Assembly: GCF_026410085.1 (NCBI RefSeq)
Contig: NZ_CP112866.1
Span: 2,232,001-2,296,000, forward strand
DNA from: Pseudomonas quebecensis
Lineage (GTDB): Bacteria; Pseudomonadota; Gammaproteobacteria; Pseudomonadales; Pseudomonadaceae
Reading direction: 5' to 3'
DNA: 64,000 bases
Within the stretch, counting starts at the first letter, position 1. Each line of letters begins with the position of its first letter. Below are positions 36,701 to 44,363 of the stretch, in pieces. The notes under the pieces were generated by a model. The model did not search any database. It was not told the origin of the DNA and saw only the letters and a program-made list of their open reading frames with translations. The translations under genes were made by a program, and so were the position numbers.

Positions 36701-38618
36701 TGTCGTCGGCGTCGGCGATATGGCCGGCGACGTATTCGGTAACGGCCTGTTGATGTCCGACAAGCTGCAACTGGTCGCAGCTTTCAACCACCTGCACATC
36801 TTTATCGATCCGAACCCGAACCCGGCCACCAGCTTCGTCGAGCGTAAGCGCATGTTCGAGCTGCCGCGTTCGGCCTGGACCGACTACGACACCAGCATCA
36901 TGTCCGAAGGTGGCGGCATCTTCTCGCGCAGCGCGAAGAGCATCGCGATCTCGCCACAGATGAAAGAACGCTTCGATATCCAGGCCGACAAGCTGACCCC
37001 GACCGAACTGTTGAACGCCTTGCTCAAGGCGCCGGTGGACTTGTTGTGGAACGGCGGTATCGGCACCTATGTCAAGGCCAGCACCGAAAGCCACGCCGAC
37101 GTGGGCGACAAGGCCAACGACGCGCTGCGGGTCAACGGCAACGAACTGCGCTGCAAGGTAGTGGGCGAGGGCGGTAACCTCGGCATGACCCAGCTGGGTC
37201 GTGTGGAATTCGGCCTCAATGGCGGCGGTTCCAACACCGACTTCATCGACAACGCCGGTGGGGTGGACTGCTCCGACCACGAAGTGAACATCAAGATCCT
37301 GCTCAACGAAGTGGTGCAGGCCGGTGACATGACCGACAAGCAACGCAACCAGTTGCTGGCGAGCATGACCGACGAAGTCGGCAACCTGGTGTTGGGCAAC
37401 AACTATAAGCAGACCCAGGCCCTGTCCCTGGCCGCGCGCAAGGCCTACGAGCGTGCCGCCGAGTACAAGCGCCTGATGAGCGACCTGGAAGGCCGTGGCA
37501 AGCTGGACCGCGCCATCGAGTACCTGCCGACCGAGGAACAACTGGCCGAGCGCGCCGCCAATGGCAAGGGGCTGACCCGGCCCGAGCTGTCGGTGCTGAT
37601 CTCGTACAGCAAGATCGACCTCAAGGAAGCGCTGCTCAAGTCGCTGGTACCGGATGACGAGTACCTCACCCGTGACATGGAGACCGCGTTCCCGCCGAGC
37701 CTGGTGGCCAAGTTCGGCGAGGCCATGCGTCGTCACCGTCTCAAGCGCGAGATCGTCAGCACCCAGATCGCCAACGATTTGGTCAACCATATGGGCATCA
37801 CCTTTGTGCAGCGACTCAAAGAGTCGACCGGCATGAGCCCGGCGAACGTGGCGGGTGCGTATGTCATCGTGCGTGACATCTTCCATCTCCCGCACTGGTT
37901 CCGCCAGATCGAGGCCCTGGATCACCAGGTTTCCGCCGAGGTGCAGCTGGAGCTGATGGACGAGTTGATGCGCCTGGGGCGCCGCGCGACGCGCTGGTTC
38001 CTGCGCAGCCGCCGCAACGAGCAGGATGCCGGTCGTGACACCGCCCACTTCGGTCCGCACCTGGCCGCGTTGGGCCTCAAGCTCGACGAACTGCTGGAAG
38101 GCCCGACCCGCGAAGGCTGGCAGACCCGCTACCAGGCGTACACCGAAGCCGGCGTGCCGGAATTGCTGGCGCGCATGGTTGCAGGCACCACGCACCTGTA
38201 CACCTTGCTGCCGATCATCGAAGCCGCTGACGTAACCGGGCATGACGCCGCCGAAGTGGCCAAGGCCTACTTTGCCGTCGGCAGCGCACTGGACCTGCCA
38301 TGGTACCTGCAGCAGATCAGCGATCTGCCGGTGGCCAACAACTGGCAGGCCCAGGCCCGCGAAGCGTTCCGCGACGATGTGGACTTTCAGCAGCGCGCGA
38401 TCACCATTTCTGTTCTGCAGATGGCCGACGCGCCGCAAGACATGGAAGCCCGCGTGGCCTTGTGGCTTGAACAGCACAAGGACATGGCCGAGCGCTGGCG
38501 TGCAATGATGGTGGAAATTCGTGCCGCGGTCGGCACGGACTACGCCATGTACGCGGTGGCCAACCGTGAACTGCTGGACCTGGCGTTGAGCGGTCAGTCG
38601 GTGCTGCAACCGGCTTGA
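33750..38618 (+). CDS. gdhB: NAD-specific glutamate dehydrogenase, large (180-kDa) type
   Basis: A 1622-residue enzyme that converts L-glutamate and NAD to 2-oxoglutarate, ammonium and NADH, feeding glutamate carbon into the TCA cycle. Length and domain order match the P. aeruginosa GdhB class: long N-terminal ACT-like regulatory segments, then a catalytic core. The core includes RGGLRWSDREEDFRTEV, KGGFLPRRLPLGGSRDE (near 855) and the nucleotide site VGVGDMAGDVFGNGLL (near 985), with a long C-terminal helical domain. It stands alone with its own SD (GGAG). Enzymes of this class are often activated by arginine in Pseudomonas; that cannot be seen here. Confidence 0.96.
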   Translation: MAFFTAASKADFQHQLQAALAQHISEQALPQVALFAEQFFGIISLDELTQRRLSDLAGCTLSAWRLLERFDHTQPQVRVYNPDYERHGWQSTHTAVEVLHHDLPFLVDSVRTELNRRGYSIHTLQTTVLSVRRGSKGELQEILPKGTQGEGIRQESLMYLEIDRCANAAELNVLSKELEQVLGEVRVAVADFEPMKAKVQDLLAGIDASRFSIDGEEKAEIKNFLEWLVGNHFTFLGYEEFVVRDEADGGHIEYDANSFLGLTKLLRAGLTAEDLRIEDYAVSYLREPTVLSFAKAAHPSRVHRPAYPDYVSIREIDADGKVIKECRFMGLYTSSVYGESVRVIPYIRRKVAEIERRSGFQAKAHLGKELAQVVEVLPRDDLFQTPVDELFSTVMSIVQIQERNKIRVFLRKDPYGRFCYCLAYVPRDIYSTEVRQKIQQVLMDRLKASDCEFWTFFSESVLARVQLILRVDPKNRLDIDPLQLEKEVIQACRSWQDDYASLVVESFGEAHGTNVLADFPKGFPAGYRERFAAHSAVVDMQHLLSLTEANPLVMSFYQPLGQVSGQRELHCKLYHADTPLALSDVLPILENLGLRVLGEFPYRLRHANGREFWIHDFAFIAAEGVNLDIQQLNDTLQDAFVHIVHGDAENDAFNRLVLTAGLPWRDVALLRAYARYLKQIRLGFDLGYIASTLNNHTDIARELTRLFKTRFYLARKLTADDLEDKQQRLEQAILSALDDVQVLNEDRILRRYLDLIKATLRTNFYQTDANGQNKSYFSFKFDPRAIPELPKPVPKFEIFVYSPRVEGVHLRFGNVARGGLRWSDREEDFRTEVLGLVKAQQVKNSVIVPVGAKGGFLPRRLPLGGSRDEIAAEGIACYRIFISGLLDITDNLKDGVLVPPANVVRHDDDDPYLVVAADKGTATFSDIANGIAIDYGFWLGDAFASGGSAGYDHKKMGITAKGAWVGVQRHFRERGINVQEDSITVVGVGDMAGDVFGNGLLMSDKLQLVAAFNHLHIFIDPNPNPATSFVERKRMFELPRSAWTDYDTSIMSEGGGIFSRSAKSIAISPQMKERFDIQADKLTPTELLNALLKAPVDLLWNGGIGTYVKASTESHADVGDKANDALRVNGNELRCKVVGEGGNLGMTQLGRVEFGLNGGGSNTDFIDNAGGVDCSDHEVNIKILLNEVVQAGDMTDKQRNQLLASMTDEVGNLVLGNNYKQTQALSLAARKAYERAAEYKRLMSDLEGRGKLDRAIEYLPTEEQLAERAANGKGLTRPELSVLISYSKIDLKEALLKSLVPDDEYLTRDMETAFPPSLVAKFGEAMRRHRLKREIVSTQIANDLVNHMGITFVQRLKESTGMSPANVAGAYVIVRDIFHLPHWFRQIEALDHQVSAEVQLELMDELMRLGRRATRWFLRSRRNEQDAGRDTAHFGPHLAALGLKLDELLEGPTREGWQTRYQAYTEAGVPELLARMVAGTTHLYTLLPIIEAADVTGHDAAEVAKAYFAVGSALDLPWYLQQISDLPVANNWQAQAREAFRDDVDFQQRAITISVLQMADAPQDMEARVALWLEQHKDMAERWRAMMVEIRAAVGTDYAMYAVANRELLDLALSGQSVLQPA

Positions 38619-38640
38619 TGTTCCGGTGAAACCCAGTGAG

Positions 38641-39107
38641 AGGGGGCTTGCTTCCGACAGCGGTGTATCAGTCATGGATAGGTTGACTGACACACTGCCA
38701 TCGGGGGCAAGCCCCCTCCCACATTTCGGATCTGAGTTGGCTTCAGGTTTTTGTGCGGTCTTGGCTGACAAGAGGCATAGAAAGCACCCTGGCACCGACA
38801 AAACTGTGGGAGGGGGCAAGCCCCAATGCCGGTCAGTTAAGAGACGGAACGGGCAACCAGTAACCTGTGGCGAGCGGGCTTGCCCCGCGTCGGGCTGCGA
38901 AGCAGCCCCAAAACATAGTCCCGGAGCTGCCTGGCATACTGCGACGCTCCTATTGGGGCTGCTGCGCAGCCCAACGCGGGGCAAGCCCGCTCACCACAGT
39001 TACAGTGTTCCTCCTTAACTGACTGGCATGGGGGCTTGCCCCCGATAGCGGTGTATCAGCCATGGTTAGTTTGACTGACACACTGCCATGGGGGCAGGCC
39101 TCCTCCT
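38641..39107. repeat. Nested intergenic palindromic element 2
   Basis: Two about 80-nt hairpin-forming units (38641-38720 and 39029-39107) share AGGGGGCTTG...CGGTGTATCAG(T/C)CATGG...GACTGACACACTGCCAT. Between them lies the same core as element 1: left arm 38866-38910 (TGTGGCGAGCGGGCTTGCCC...) and right arm 38953-38999. An outer pair also matches: GCAAGCCCCAATGCCGGTCAGTTAAG (ending 38841) and its near-complement from 39014. Together these make a multi-level foldback. The first unit begins 22 nt after the gdhB stop and may act as its terminator. The 516-bp gap contains no convincing gene. Confidence 0.85.
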
Positions 39108-39134
39108 ACATTTGGATCTTCATTTATCTGAAGG

Positions 39135-39821
39135 TCAGTGGTGTTTCAGTAATTTGCTTTCCAGGTGATCCAGGTGTTGGGTCATCAGGGTCACTGCAGT
39201 GTTTGAGTCGCGCTGCTCAATCGCATCCACAATCGCCACATGCTCCTGCCACGCGCAATACGTGCAGGCTTTCGCTTCATATTGGGCGATGACCAGCGAC
39301 GTCAACGGCACCAGGCTGTTGAGGAACTGCGCCAGTGGCGCATTGCCTGCCATCGCCGCCAATTGCAGATGAAACTCCCCGGACAACCGAATCGCCGGTC
39401 CACGCTGGTCGTGTTCGATGCACTCGCGCTCGCGGCCGATCAGCTCGCGCAGTTGGCGGATCTGCGTCGGGGTAGCCTGAGCGCAGGCCAGCTGTACCAC
39501 GGTGATTTCGGTCATGCGCCGGGCTTCGAGGATGTGTCGGGTTTGCAGACTGTCCGGCGCGGCGACCTGGGCGCGCTGGTTGGGCCGCAGGATGATCACT
39601 TGCTGGTGGGACAGCTTGGCCAGCACCCGGCGAATCACGCTGCGGCTCACGCCAAAGGTGTCGCCCAGGCCTTCTTCGGTAAAACGGCTGGAAGGAGCGA
39701 TGCGTTGTTCGAGGATGGCATCGAACAACTGCGGGTAGATGTCGTCCACCGATGGCTTTTTACCGGCCACCAGGCGCAGGGCTGGCTGGATCGGGTCGCG
39801 TTGCAGGGCGTGAGCGGTCAT
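39135..39821 (-). CDS. GntR-family regulator, FCD type (second of two)
   Basis: A 228-residue regulator with an N-terminal winged helix (RFTEEGLGDTFGVSRSVIRRVLAKLSHQQVIILRPN, about residues 42-77, given here as landmarks rather than a full motif) and a C-terminal all-helical FCD ligand domain. That domain's metal-binding positions show as LSGEFHLQLA and HVAIVDAIEQRD. FCD regulators sense carboxylates or other small acids. A GGAGAC SD precedes the ATG. It lies 18 nt downstream of another FCD regulator, so the two are co-expressed. Confidence 0.87.
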   Translation of the reverse strand: MTAHALQRDPIQPALRLVAGKKPSVDDIYPQLFDAILEQRIAPSSRFTEEGLGDTFGVSRSVIRRVLAKLSHQQVIILRPNQRAQVAAPDSLQTRHILEARRMTEITVVQLACAQATPTQIRQLRELIGRERECIEHDQRGPAIRLSGEFHLQLAAMAGNAPLAQFLNSLVPLTSLVIAQYEAKACTYCAWQEHVAIVDAIEQRDSNTAVTLMTQHLDHLESKLLKHH

Positions 39822-39839
39822 GGACTGTCTCCAAAAAAA

Positions 39840-40541
39840 TCAGCTGCCGAGATGGTCGTCCGGAATGTTCAGTGCAATGCCCATGCGCAATCCTTCCTGC
39901 AGGATATGCCGGCGCATTTCTGCGCTGGCCAGGGCGCTGTTCTTGTTGCGTATCGCGCGCACCACGGCCTCGTTTTCCTGCAGGCGTTCGGCCAGGTGTT
40001 CAGGCGAGTTGCGCAACACCTGGGCGCTTTGCTTGAGGGCGTTGCGGGTCTGCTGCACCACGTTCTGGAAGATCGGGTTGGACGTCAGCGCGAACAGCTC
40101 CTCGTGGAAGTCGACGTAGGCGTTCATGCCGGCTTCGGCGTCACCGGCATCCAGGGCTTCGCGCATGTCCATCAGGGTCAGGCGCAACTGGCCGACTTCC
40201 TTGCTGCTGATGGACTGGGCCACCAGGCCGACGATAAAGGGTTCGAGGGTGTAGCGCAGTTGCAGGATATCTTCGAGGCTGGCGTCGGCTACGGCGTCGC
40301 TCGACTGCGGTTCGCTGACGCTGGTTTCCAGCACGACCACGCCTTTGCCGGGCATGGAGCGCACCAGGCCCAGGGTTTCCAGCACGATCACAGCTTCACG
40401 CAGGCTGGGGCGGCTGATACCCAGCTGTTCGGCCAGTTCGCGCTGGCCGGGGAGCATTTCGCCGCGGCGCCATTGGCCTCGTGCCAGGGCGGCGCGGAGT
40501 TTTTCTACCACTGAATTGACGACGGTTGAGCTGCTGATCAC
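39840..40541 (-). CDS. GntR-family regulator, FCD type (first of two)
   Basis: A 233-residue FadR/LldR-like regulator. The winged helix spans about residues 10-70, with GEMLPGQRELAEQLGISRPS as the recognition region and MPGKGVVV as the wing. The FCD ligand domain follows, with YVDFHEELFALTSNP as a metal/ligand helix. The gene follows the dicarboxylate carrier by 86 nt on the same strand and precedes the second GntR gene by 18 nt, so it probably controls the carrier in response to a carboxylate. Confidence 0.87.
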   Translation of the reverse strand: MISSSTVVNSVVEKLRAALARGQWRRGEMLPGQRELAEQLGISRPSLREAVIVLETLGLVRSMPGKGVVVLETSVSEPQSSDAVADASLEDILQLRYTLEPFIVGLVAQSISSKEVGQLRLTLMDMREALDAGDAEAGMNAYVDFHEELFALTSNPIFQNVVQQTRNALKQSAQVLRNSPEHLAERLQENEAVVRAIRNKNSALASAEMRRHILQEGLRMGIALNIPDDHLGS

Positions 40542-40578
40542 GTCGATACTTCCTTAATGTTGCTAATACAGTCAGGTG

Positions 40579-40598
40579 GGAGGGAGCAAGCCCTCCCG
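40579..40598 (-). terminator. Short hairpin between the carrier and regulator genes
   Basis: A 7-bp stem GGGAGGG / CCCTCCC with an AGCAAG loop, a member of the GTGGGAGGG...CTTGC short palindromes that recur in this window. Located after the carrier stop (40628) in the direction of transcription, it could attenuate read-through into the GntR genes. There is no T-run. Confidence 0.45.
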
Positions 40599-40627
40599 CA
40601 TCAGCCAGTGTTGCCCATGAGACAGCG

Positions 40628-41938
40628 TTAGAATTCCTGATGCGCCGGCAATACCGGTTTCTTGGCCTGGAAGGCATACCCTTGCTGGCCGTCCAACACC
40701 TTGTTGGCGCGTTGGATATCGATGTCTTTTTCCCAACGGGCAATGGCGACAGTGGCGACGCAGTTACCAATCAGGTTGGTCAGCGCGCGGCCGATGCCCA
40801 TGAACCAGTCCACTGCCAGCACCAGCACCAGGCCTACCACCGGAATCGCCGGGATCGCCGTGAGGGTCGCCGCCAGAATCACCAGTGCGGAACCGGGAAT
40901 GCCGTGGGCGCCCTTGGAGGTGATCAGCGACACCAGCAGGATGGTCAGCAGGTCGGTCATCGACAGCGGTGTGCCGGTGGCATTGGCGATAAATACGATG
41001 GCCAGGGTCAGGTAGATCGAGAACCCGTCGAGGTTGAACGAGTACCCGGTCGGAATCACCAGGCCCACGGTGGAGCTGCCGATGCCCAGGTGTTCCAGTT
41101 TGCGCATGATCTGTGGCAGCACGGCGTCGGACGATGCGGTGCCCATCACGATCAGCAACTCTTCGCGCAGGTACTTGAGCAACGGCAGCATGCGCAGGCC
41201 CGACAGGCGCATCACCACGCCGAGGACCAATCCCACAAAGGCAAAGCAGGTCAGGTAAAACAGGCCGACCAGGCTGCCCAAATGCTGCAGGGAGTCCAGG
41301 CCGTACGTGCTGGTGGTGAAGGCGATCGCGCCGAACACGCCGATCGGCGCCAGGCGCACGATCATGCCCATGATGCGGAAAATCACATGGCTCAGTTCGT
41401 TGATCAGTCGCGAGATACCCGACGCCGCTTCGCCCACCAGGTTCAACGCACTGCCGAACAGCACCGAGAACAGCAGGACTTGCAGCACGTTGTTGTCGGC
41501 AAAGGCGCCGATCACCGAGTTGGGGATCAGGTCCATCAGGAACTGGCTGGTGCCGCGGATGTGCTGGCCCTTGTCGGCCAGTTCATTAAGGCCGGCGGAG
41601 GAGAGCTGTTCCAAGTGGATGTTGGCGCCGGTGCCGATGCCGGTACTGAAGGCCATGACCAGGCCGATCACCAGGGCGATGGTGGTCAGCACTTCGAAAT
41701 AGATCACCGACTTGAGGCCGATGCGCCCGACTTTTTTCAGGTCGCCGGCACCGGAAATGCCGCTGACCACCACGCAGAATACGATCAGGCCGATCAGCAT
41801 TTTGATCAGCTTGATAAAGCCGTCGCCCAGGGGTTTGAGTTGCGAAGAGAATTCGGGAAGGGCCAGGCCGCAAACAACGCCTAGCATCAGGCCGATCACG
41901 ACTTGCAGGAAAATCGAACGCGAGCACCATCTGAGCAT
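40628..41938 (-). CDS. Dicarboxylate:cation symporter, DctA-like (DAACS family)
   Basis: A 436-residue inner-membrane carrier. Family hallmarks are the serine-rich re-entrant loop GTASSDAVLP (DctA has SSS here), VIPTGYSFNLDGFSIYL, and the C-terminal ALTNLIGNCVATVAIARWE. Hydrophobic helices alternate along the whole length, ending in a short Lys/Pro-rich tail. It probably brings in succinate, fumarate, malate or a related acid with protons or sodium. The GT-A-S-S variant loop and the tightly linked FCD regulators suggest a specialised substrate rather than the general DctA. A GntR-like half-site lies about 50 nt upstream. Confidence 0.85.
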   Translation of the reverse strand: MLRWCSRSIFLQVVIGLMLGVVCGLALPEFSSQLKPLGDGFIKLIKMLIGLIVFCVVVSGISGAGDLKKVGRIGLKSVIYFEVLTTIALVIGLVMAFSTGIGTGANIHLEQLSSAGLNELADKGQHIRGTSQFLMDLIPNSVIGAFADNNVLQVLLFSVLFGSALNLVGEAASGISRLINELSHVIFRIMGMIVRLAPIGVFGAIAFTTSTYGLDSLQHLGSLVGLFYLTCFAFVGLVLGVVMRLSGLRMLPLLKYLREELLIVMGTASSDAVLPQIMRKLEHLGIGSSTVGLVIPTGYSFNLDGFSIYLTLAIVFIANATGTPLSMTDLLTILLVSLITSKGAHGIPGSALVILAATLTAIPAIPVVGLVLVLAVDWFMGIGRALTNLIGNCVATVAIARWEKDIDIQRANKVLDGQQGYAFQAKKPVLPAHQEF

Positions 41939-41959
41939 GGGAGGGATCTCTATTCGGTG

Positions 41960-41998
41960 CCCTGGTGGTTCCAGGGCTTAATTGTTGTGGTCATACCG
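41960..41998 (-). promoter_or_regulatory. Candidate GntR operator and leader hairpin upstream of the carrier
   Basis: TGGTCATACCG at 41988-41998 fits the FCD-GntR half-site pattern TGGTnnnACC(A). Next to it, CCCTGG-TGGTT-CCAGGG at 41960-41976 forms a perfect 6-bp hairpin in the leader. Both lie within 60 nt of the start at 41938. Either could be where one of the two regulators binds; this is inferred from pattern only. Confidence 0.35.
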
Positions 41999-42171
41999 GT
42001 AAGTCCAGTGCGGGGCCAGTCTACGCCGGGTTTTTTTGAAATCACAAGTAATAATTCGGCGGTTGGCAGGTCCCGGTCTGACCAGTGGGTCGGCGAGTGC
42101 GGTGCTTGAGCGGTTGGCGGCGGGCAAATTTTTTCGCTTATCATCCGCCGCTCGGCATAGGAGAGGCACGC

Positions 42172-42801
42172 ATGGATACACCAGGCTTGAGCACCGATGA
42201 GCGCGGGCATAGCCATTGCGCCTGGCGCAGCGCCGCGCCGGAATACCCGCGCTATCACGACCATGAGTGGGGCGTGCCGGTGGCCGATGACCGCCAGTTG
42301 TACGAGAAGATCTGCCTGGAAGGGTTTCAGGCGGGACTGGCGTGGATCACCATCCTGCGCAAGCGCGAGCAGTTTCGTGCGGCGTTCGACGGCTTTGATT
42401 TCCACCGCGTGGCGCAGTATGGCGAGGCGGATATCCAGCGCCTGATGCAGGACCCAGGCATCGTGCGTAATCGGGCCAAAATCGTTTCCACGATCAATAA
42501 TGCACGCCGCGCGCGTGAGCTGGTGGAGGAGACCGGCTCGCTGGCGCAGTGGTTATGGGCCTTCGAGCCCGGCCCGGAAGAGCGCCCGGCCGTGGTGGAC
42601 CTGGCTTACTGGACCGGCAACCCGACATCGCCGGCTTCGGTGCGTTTATCCAAGGCTTTGAAGAAACGTGGCTGGACGTTCGTGGGGCCGACCACGATGT
42701 ATGCGTTGATGCAGGCGATGGGGATGGTCAATGATCATCTCGAAGGATGCGCATGTCGCCCGCGGATTGAAGCGCTGCGGCGCCAGTTCAAGCGCCCTTG
42801 A
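42172..42801 (+). CDS. tag: DNA-3-methyladenine glycosylase I
   Basis: A 209-residue base-excision repair enzyme that removes 3-methyladenine from alkylated DNA. The zinc-snap ligands are in the spacing of E. coli Tag: C16 and H29 in CAWR...RYHDHEWGVP, and the C-terminal H-x3-C of DHLEGCACRP. The helix-hairpin-helix-like central region includes FQAGLAWITILRKRE. The ATG at 42172 has an SD (TAGGAGAGG); the in-frame extension to 42085 is rejected. The last 14 nt overlap the 3' end of the opposite-strand MocR gene. Confidence 0.93.
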   Translation: MDTPGLSTDERGHSHCAWRSAAPEYPRYHDHEWGVPVADDRQLYEKICLEGFQAGLAWITILRKREQFRAAFDGFDFHRVAQYGEADIQRLMQDPGIVRNRAKIVSTINNARRARELVEETGSLAQWLWAFEPGPEERPAVVDLAYWTGNPTSPASVRLSKALKKRGWTFVGPTTMYALMQAMGMVNDHLEGCACRPRIEALRRQFKRP

Positions 42802-44293
42802 ATTGCCGACTCGGCGCGGTTGAAACTGTGGGAGGAGGCTTAACCCCGATAGGCATGGGTATATCCATCGTCAGCAGAATATCGCGGACCTTGTCCAGGG
42901 CCGGGTCGATATCGAGCAGTTCAATGGCACCGAACCCGACAATCAAGCCTCTACGCACCGGCGCGTCATGAAAGAACACCTCCAGCGGGTACAAGCCGAC
43001 GTCCACCTGCCGCGCCAGCTCCCTCAGCCGTGCAATATTTACCTGCACCTTGCACAGGGCAGCCAGGTGGAAACCGGCCACCGTGGGTATTGCTTCGAAC
43101 CACGGCGACAGATCGCCCGCCAGGCGCTGCAGGATGCGTTCGCGGCGCGCGGCGTACACCGCGTGGCAGCGGCGTATGTGTTTGAGCAGATAGCCGTCGC
43201 TGATAAATTTGGCCAGCGCCCATTGCGGCAACGTGGAGCTGTGCTGGTCGGTCAGTTGCTTGGCCTTGAGCACCGCGCCGTGGATCGCCGGCGGCAGTAC
43301 CACATAGCCCAGGCGTAATTCGGGCAGCAGGGTCTTGGAGAAGGTGCCCACGTAAGCCACTACCCCGCGGCCGTCCAGGCTTTGCAGCGAATCGGTAGGG
43401 CGGCCCTCGTAGCGGAATTCGCTGTCGTAGTCGTCCTCAATGATGATCGCGCCCAGCTCGAACGCCCGCGCCAGCAAGGCTTCGCGCCGCGCCGGGCTCA
43501 TGGGCATGCCGAGGGGAAATTGATGCGAGGGCGTGACATAGATCAGCCGCGTGCCGTCGGGGATCTTGTCCACCTCAATGCCCTGGTCGTCCACCGGAAC
43601 GCTGGCGACGCTGGCCCCCATCGCCATGAACAGCTGCCGCGCGGGGCTGTAGCCGGGGTCTTCCATCGCGACGACGCTGCCCGGTTCCAGCACCACGCGG
43701 GCGAGCAGGTCCAGCGCCTGTTGCGCGCCGTTGGTGACCACGATGTCGCTGTCGCGGCAATTGACCCCGCGTGAAAACGCGATATGCCCGGCGATGGCGC
43801 TGCGCAATTCCGGCAGCCCTTCGGGTTGACTGTAGAACCCGCTGTGCTCGGCGATGCGCCGCAGGGCGTGATGGGTGCAGCGGCGCCATTCATCCTGAGG
43901 GAACTGCTGACGGGTGGTGGCGCCGCCGATAAATTCATAGCGCAGGCGCTTGTCGCCGGCGGGGTGATGCATGGGGGAGGGCAGCGCTTGCCACTTCGCC
44001 AGGTTGGCGGCGCAGGCGAGGTCGGTGGCGGCCTGCACGCGATCAGGCTGCGGCGCCCATGCGTTGACGAAGGTCCCACGGCCAATCCTGCCTACCAGCA
44101 GGCCTTCATAGGTCAACGTGGCGTAGGCATCGGACACGGTCTTGCGCGATAGGCCCAATTGCTTGGCCAGCAAGCGGCTGGGTGGCAGTTGCGCACCCGC
44201 CGCCAGGCGCCCGGCGCAGATGGCTTCACGCAACTGTTGATAAAGCTGGGCCGCCAGGTCTTTACGCCCGTTGATGACGAGGTGCAGTTCCAT
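42788..44293 (-). CDS. MocR-family regulator (GntR head, aminotransferase-like body)
   Basis: A 501-residue protein. The N-terminal winged helix (about residues 12-75: LYQQLREAICAGRL, LPPSRLLAKQLGLSRKTVS, GRIGRGTFV) joins a fold-type I aminotransferase domain. That domain has the PLP lysine in GTFSKTLLPELRLGY (about residue 320) and the Asp of IIEDDYDSEFRY. MocR proteins use PLP or an amine/amino-acid adduct as effector; PdxR-like or GabR-like roles are possible. An AGGATG SD precedes the ATG. The last about 15 codons read through an intergenic GTGGGAGGAGGCTT repeat and into the end of tag, so the tail looks acquired. A perfect 11-bp inverted repeat just upstream is a likely autoregulatory site. 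Confidence 0.87.
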   Translation of the reverse strand: MELHLVINGRKDLAAQLYQQLREAICAGRLAAGAQLPPSRLLAKQLGLSRKTVSDAYATLTYEGLLVGRIGRGTFVNAWAPQPDRVQAATDLACAANLAKWQALPSPMHHPAGDKRLRYEFIGGATTRQQFPQDEWRRCTHHALRRIAEHSGFYSQPEGLPELRSAIAGHIAFSRGVNCRDSDIVVTNGAQQALDLLARVVLEPGSVVAMEDPGYSPARQLFMAMGASVASVPVDDQGIEVDKIPDGTRLIYVTPSHQFPLGMPMSPARREALLARAFELGAIIIEDDYDSEFRYEGRPTDSLQSLDGRGVVAYVGTFSKTLLPELRLGYVVLPPAIHGAVLKAKQLTDQHSSTLPQWALAKFISDGYLLKHIRRCHAVYAARRERILQRLAGDLSPWFEAIPTVAGFHLAALCKVQVNIARLRELARQVDVGLYPLEVFFHDAPVRRGLIVGFGAIELLDIDPALDKVRDILLTMDIPMPIGVKPPPTVSTAPSRQFKGA

Positions 44294-44305
44294 GTTTCAT
44301 CCTGA

Positions 44306-44348
44306 GACAGATCGATCTGCGCCAAGGTTACCCGCAAATCGATCTGTC
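44306..44348 (-). promoter_or_regulatory. Candidate MocR operator
   Basis: GACAGATCGAT (44306-44316) and ATCGATCTGTC (44338-44348) form a perfect 11-bp inverted repeat with centres about three helical turns apart. It begins 13 nt upstream of the MocR start codon, between that gene and the end of the SDR gene. The position suits self-repression by a dimeric GntR/MocR protein. Confidence 0.5.
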
Positions 44349-44363
44349 GCGCTGTGGCAGCAC

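Noticed and set aside
33720..38984. A 1754-codon open frame on the minus strand across all of gdhB
   Set aside because: Its codons share the triplet boundaries of gdhB. Stops there need TTA, CTA or TCA in the sense gene, which high-GC Pseudomonas avoids; the product has no recognisable domain and the sense frame is a clear enzyme.
40640..41884. A 414-codon plus-strand frame opposite the dicarboxylate carrier
   Set aside because: His/Gln/Asp-rich artefact of the antisense of a membrane protein; the minus-strand carrier is well supported.
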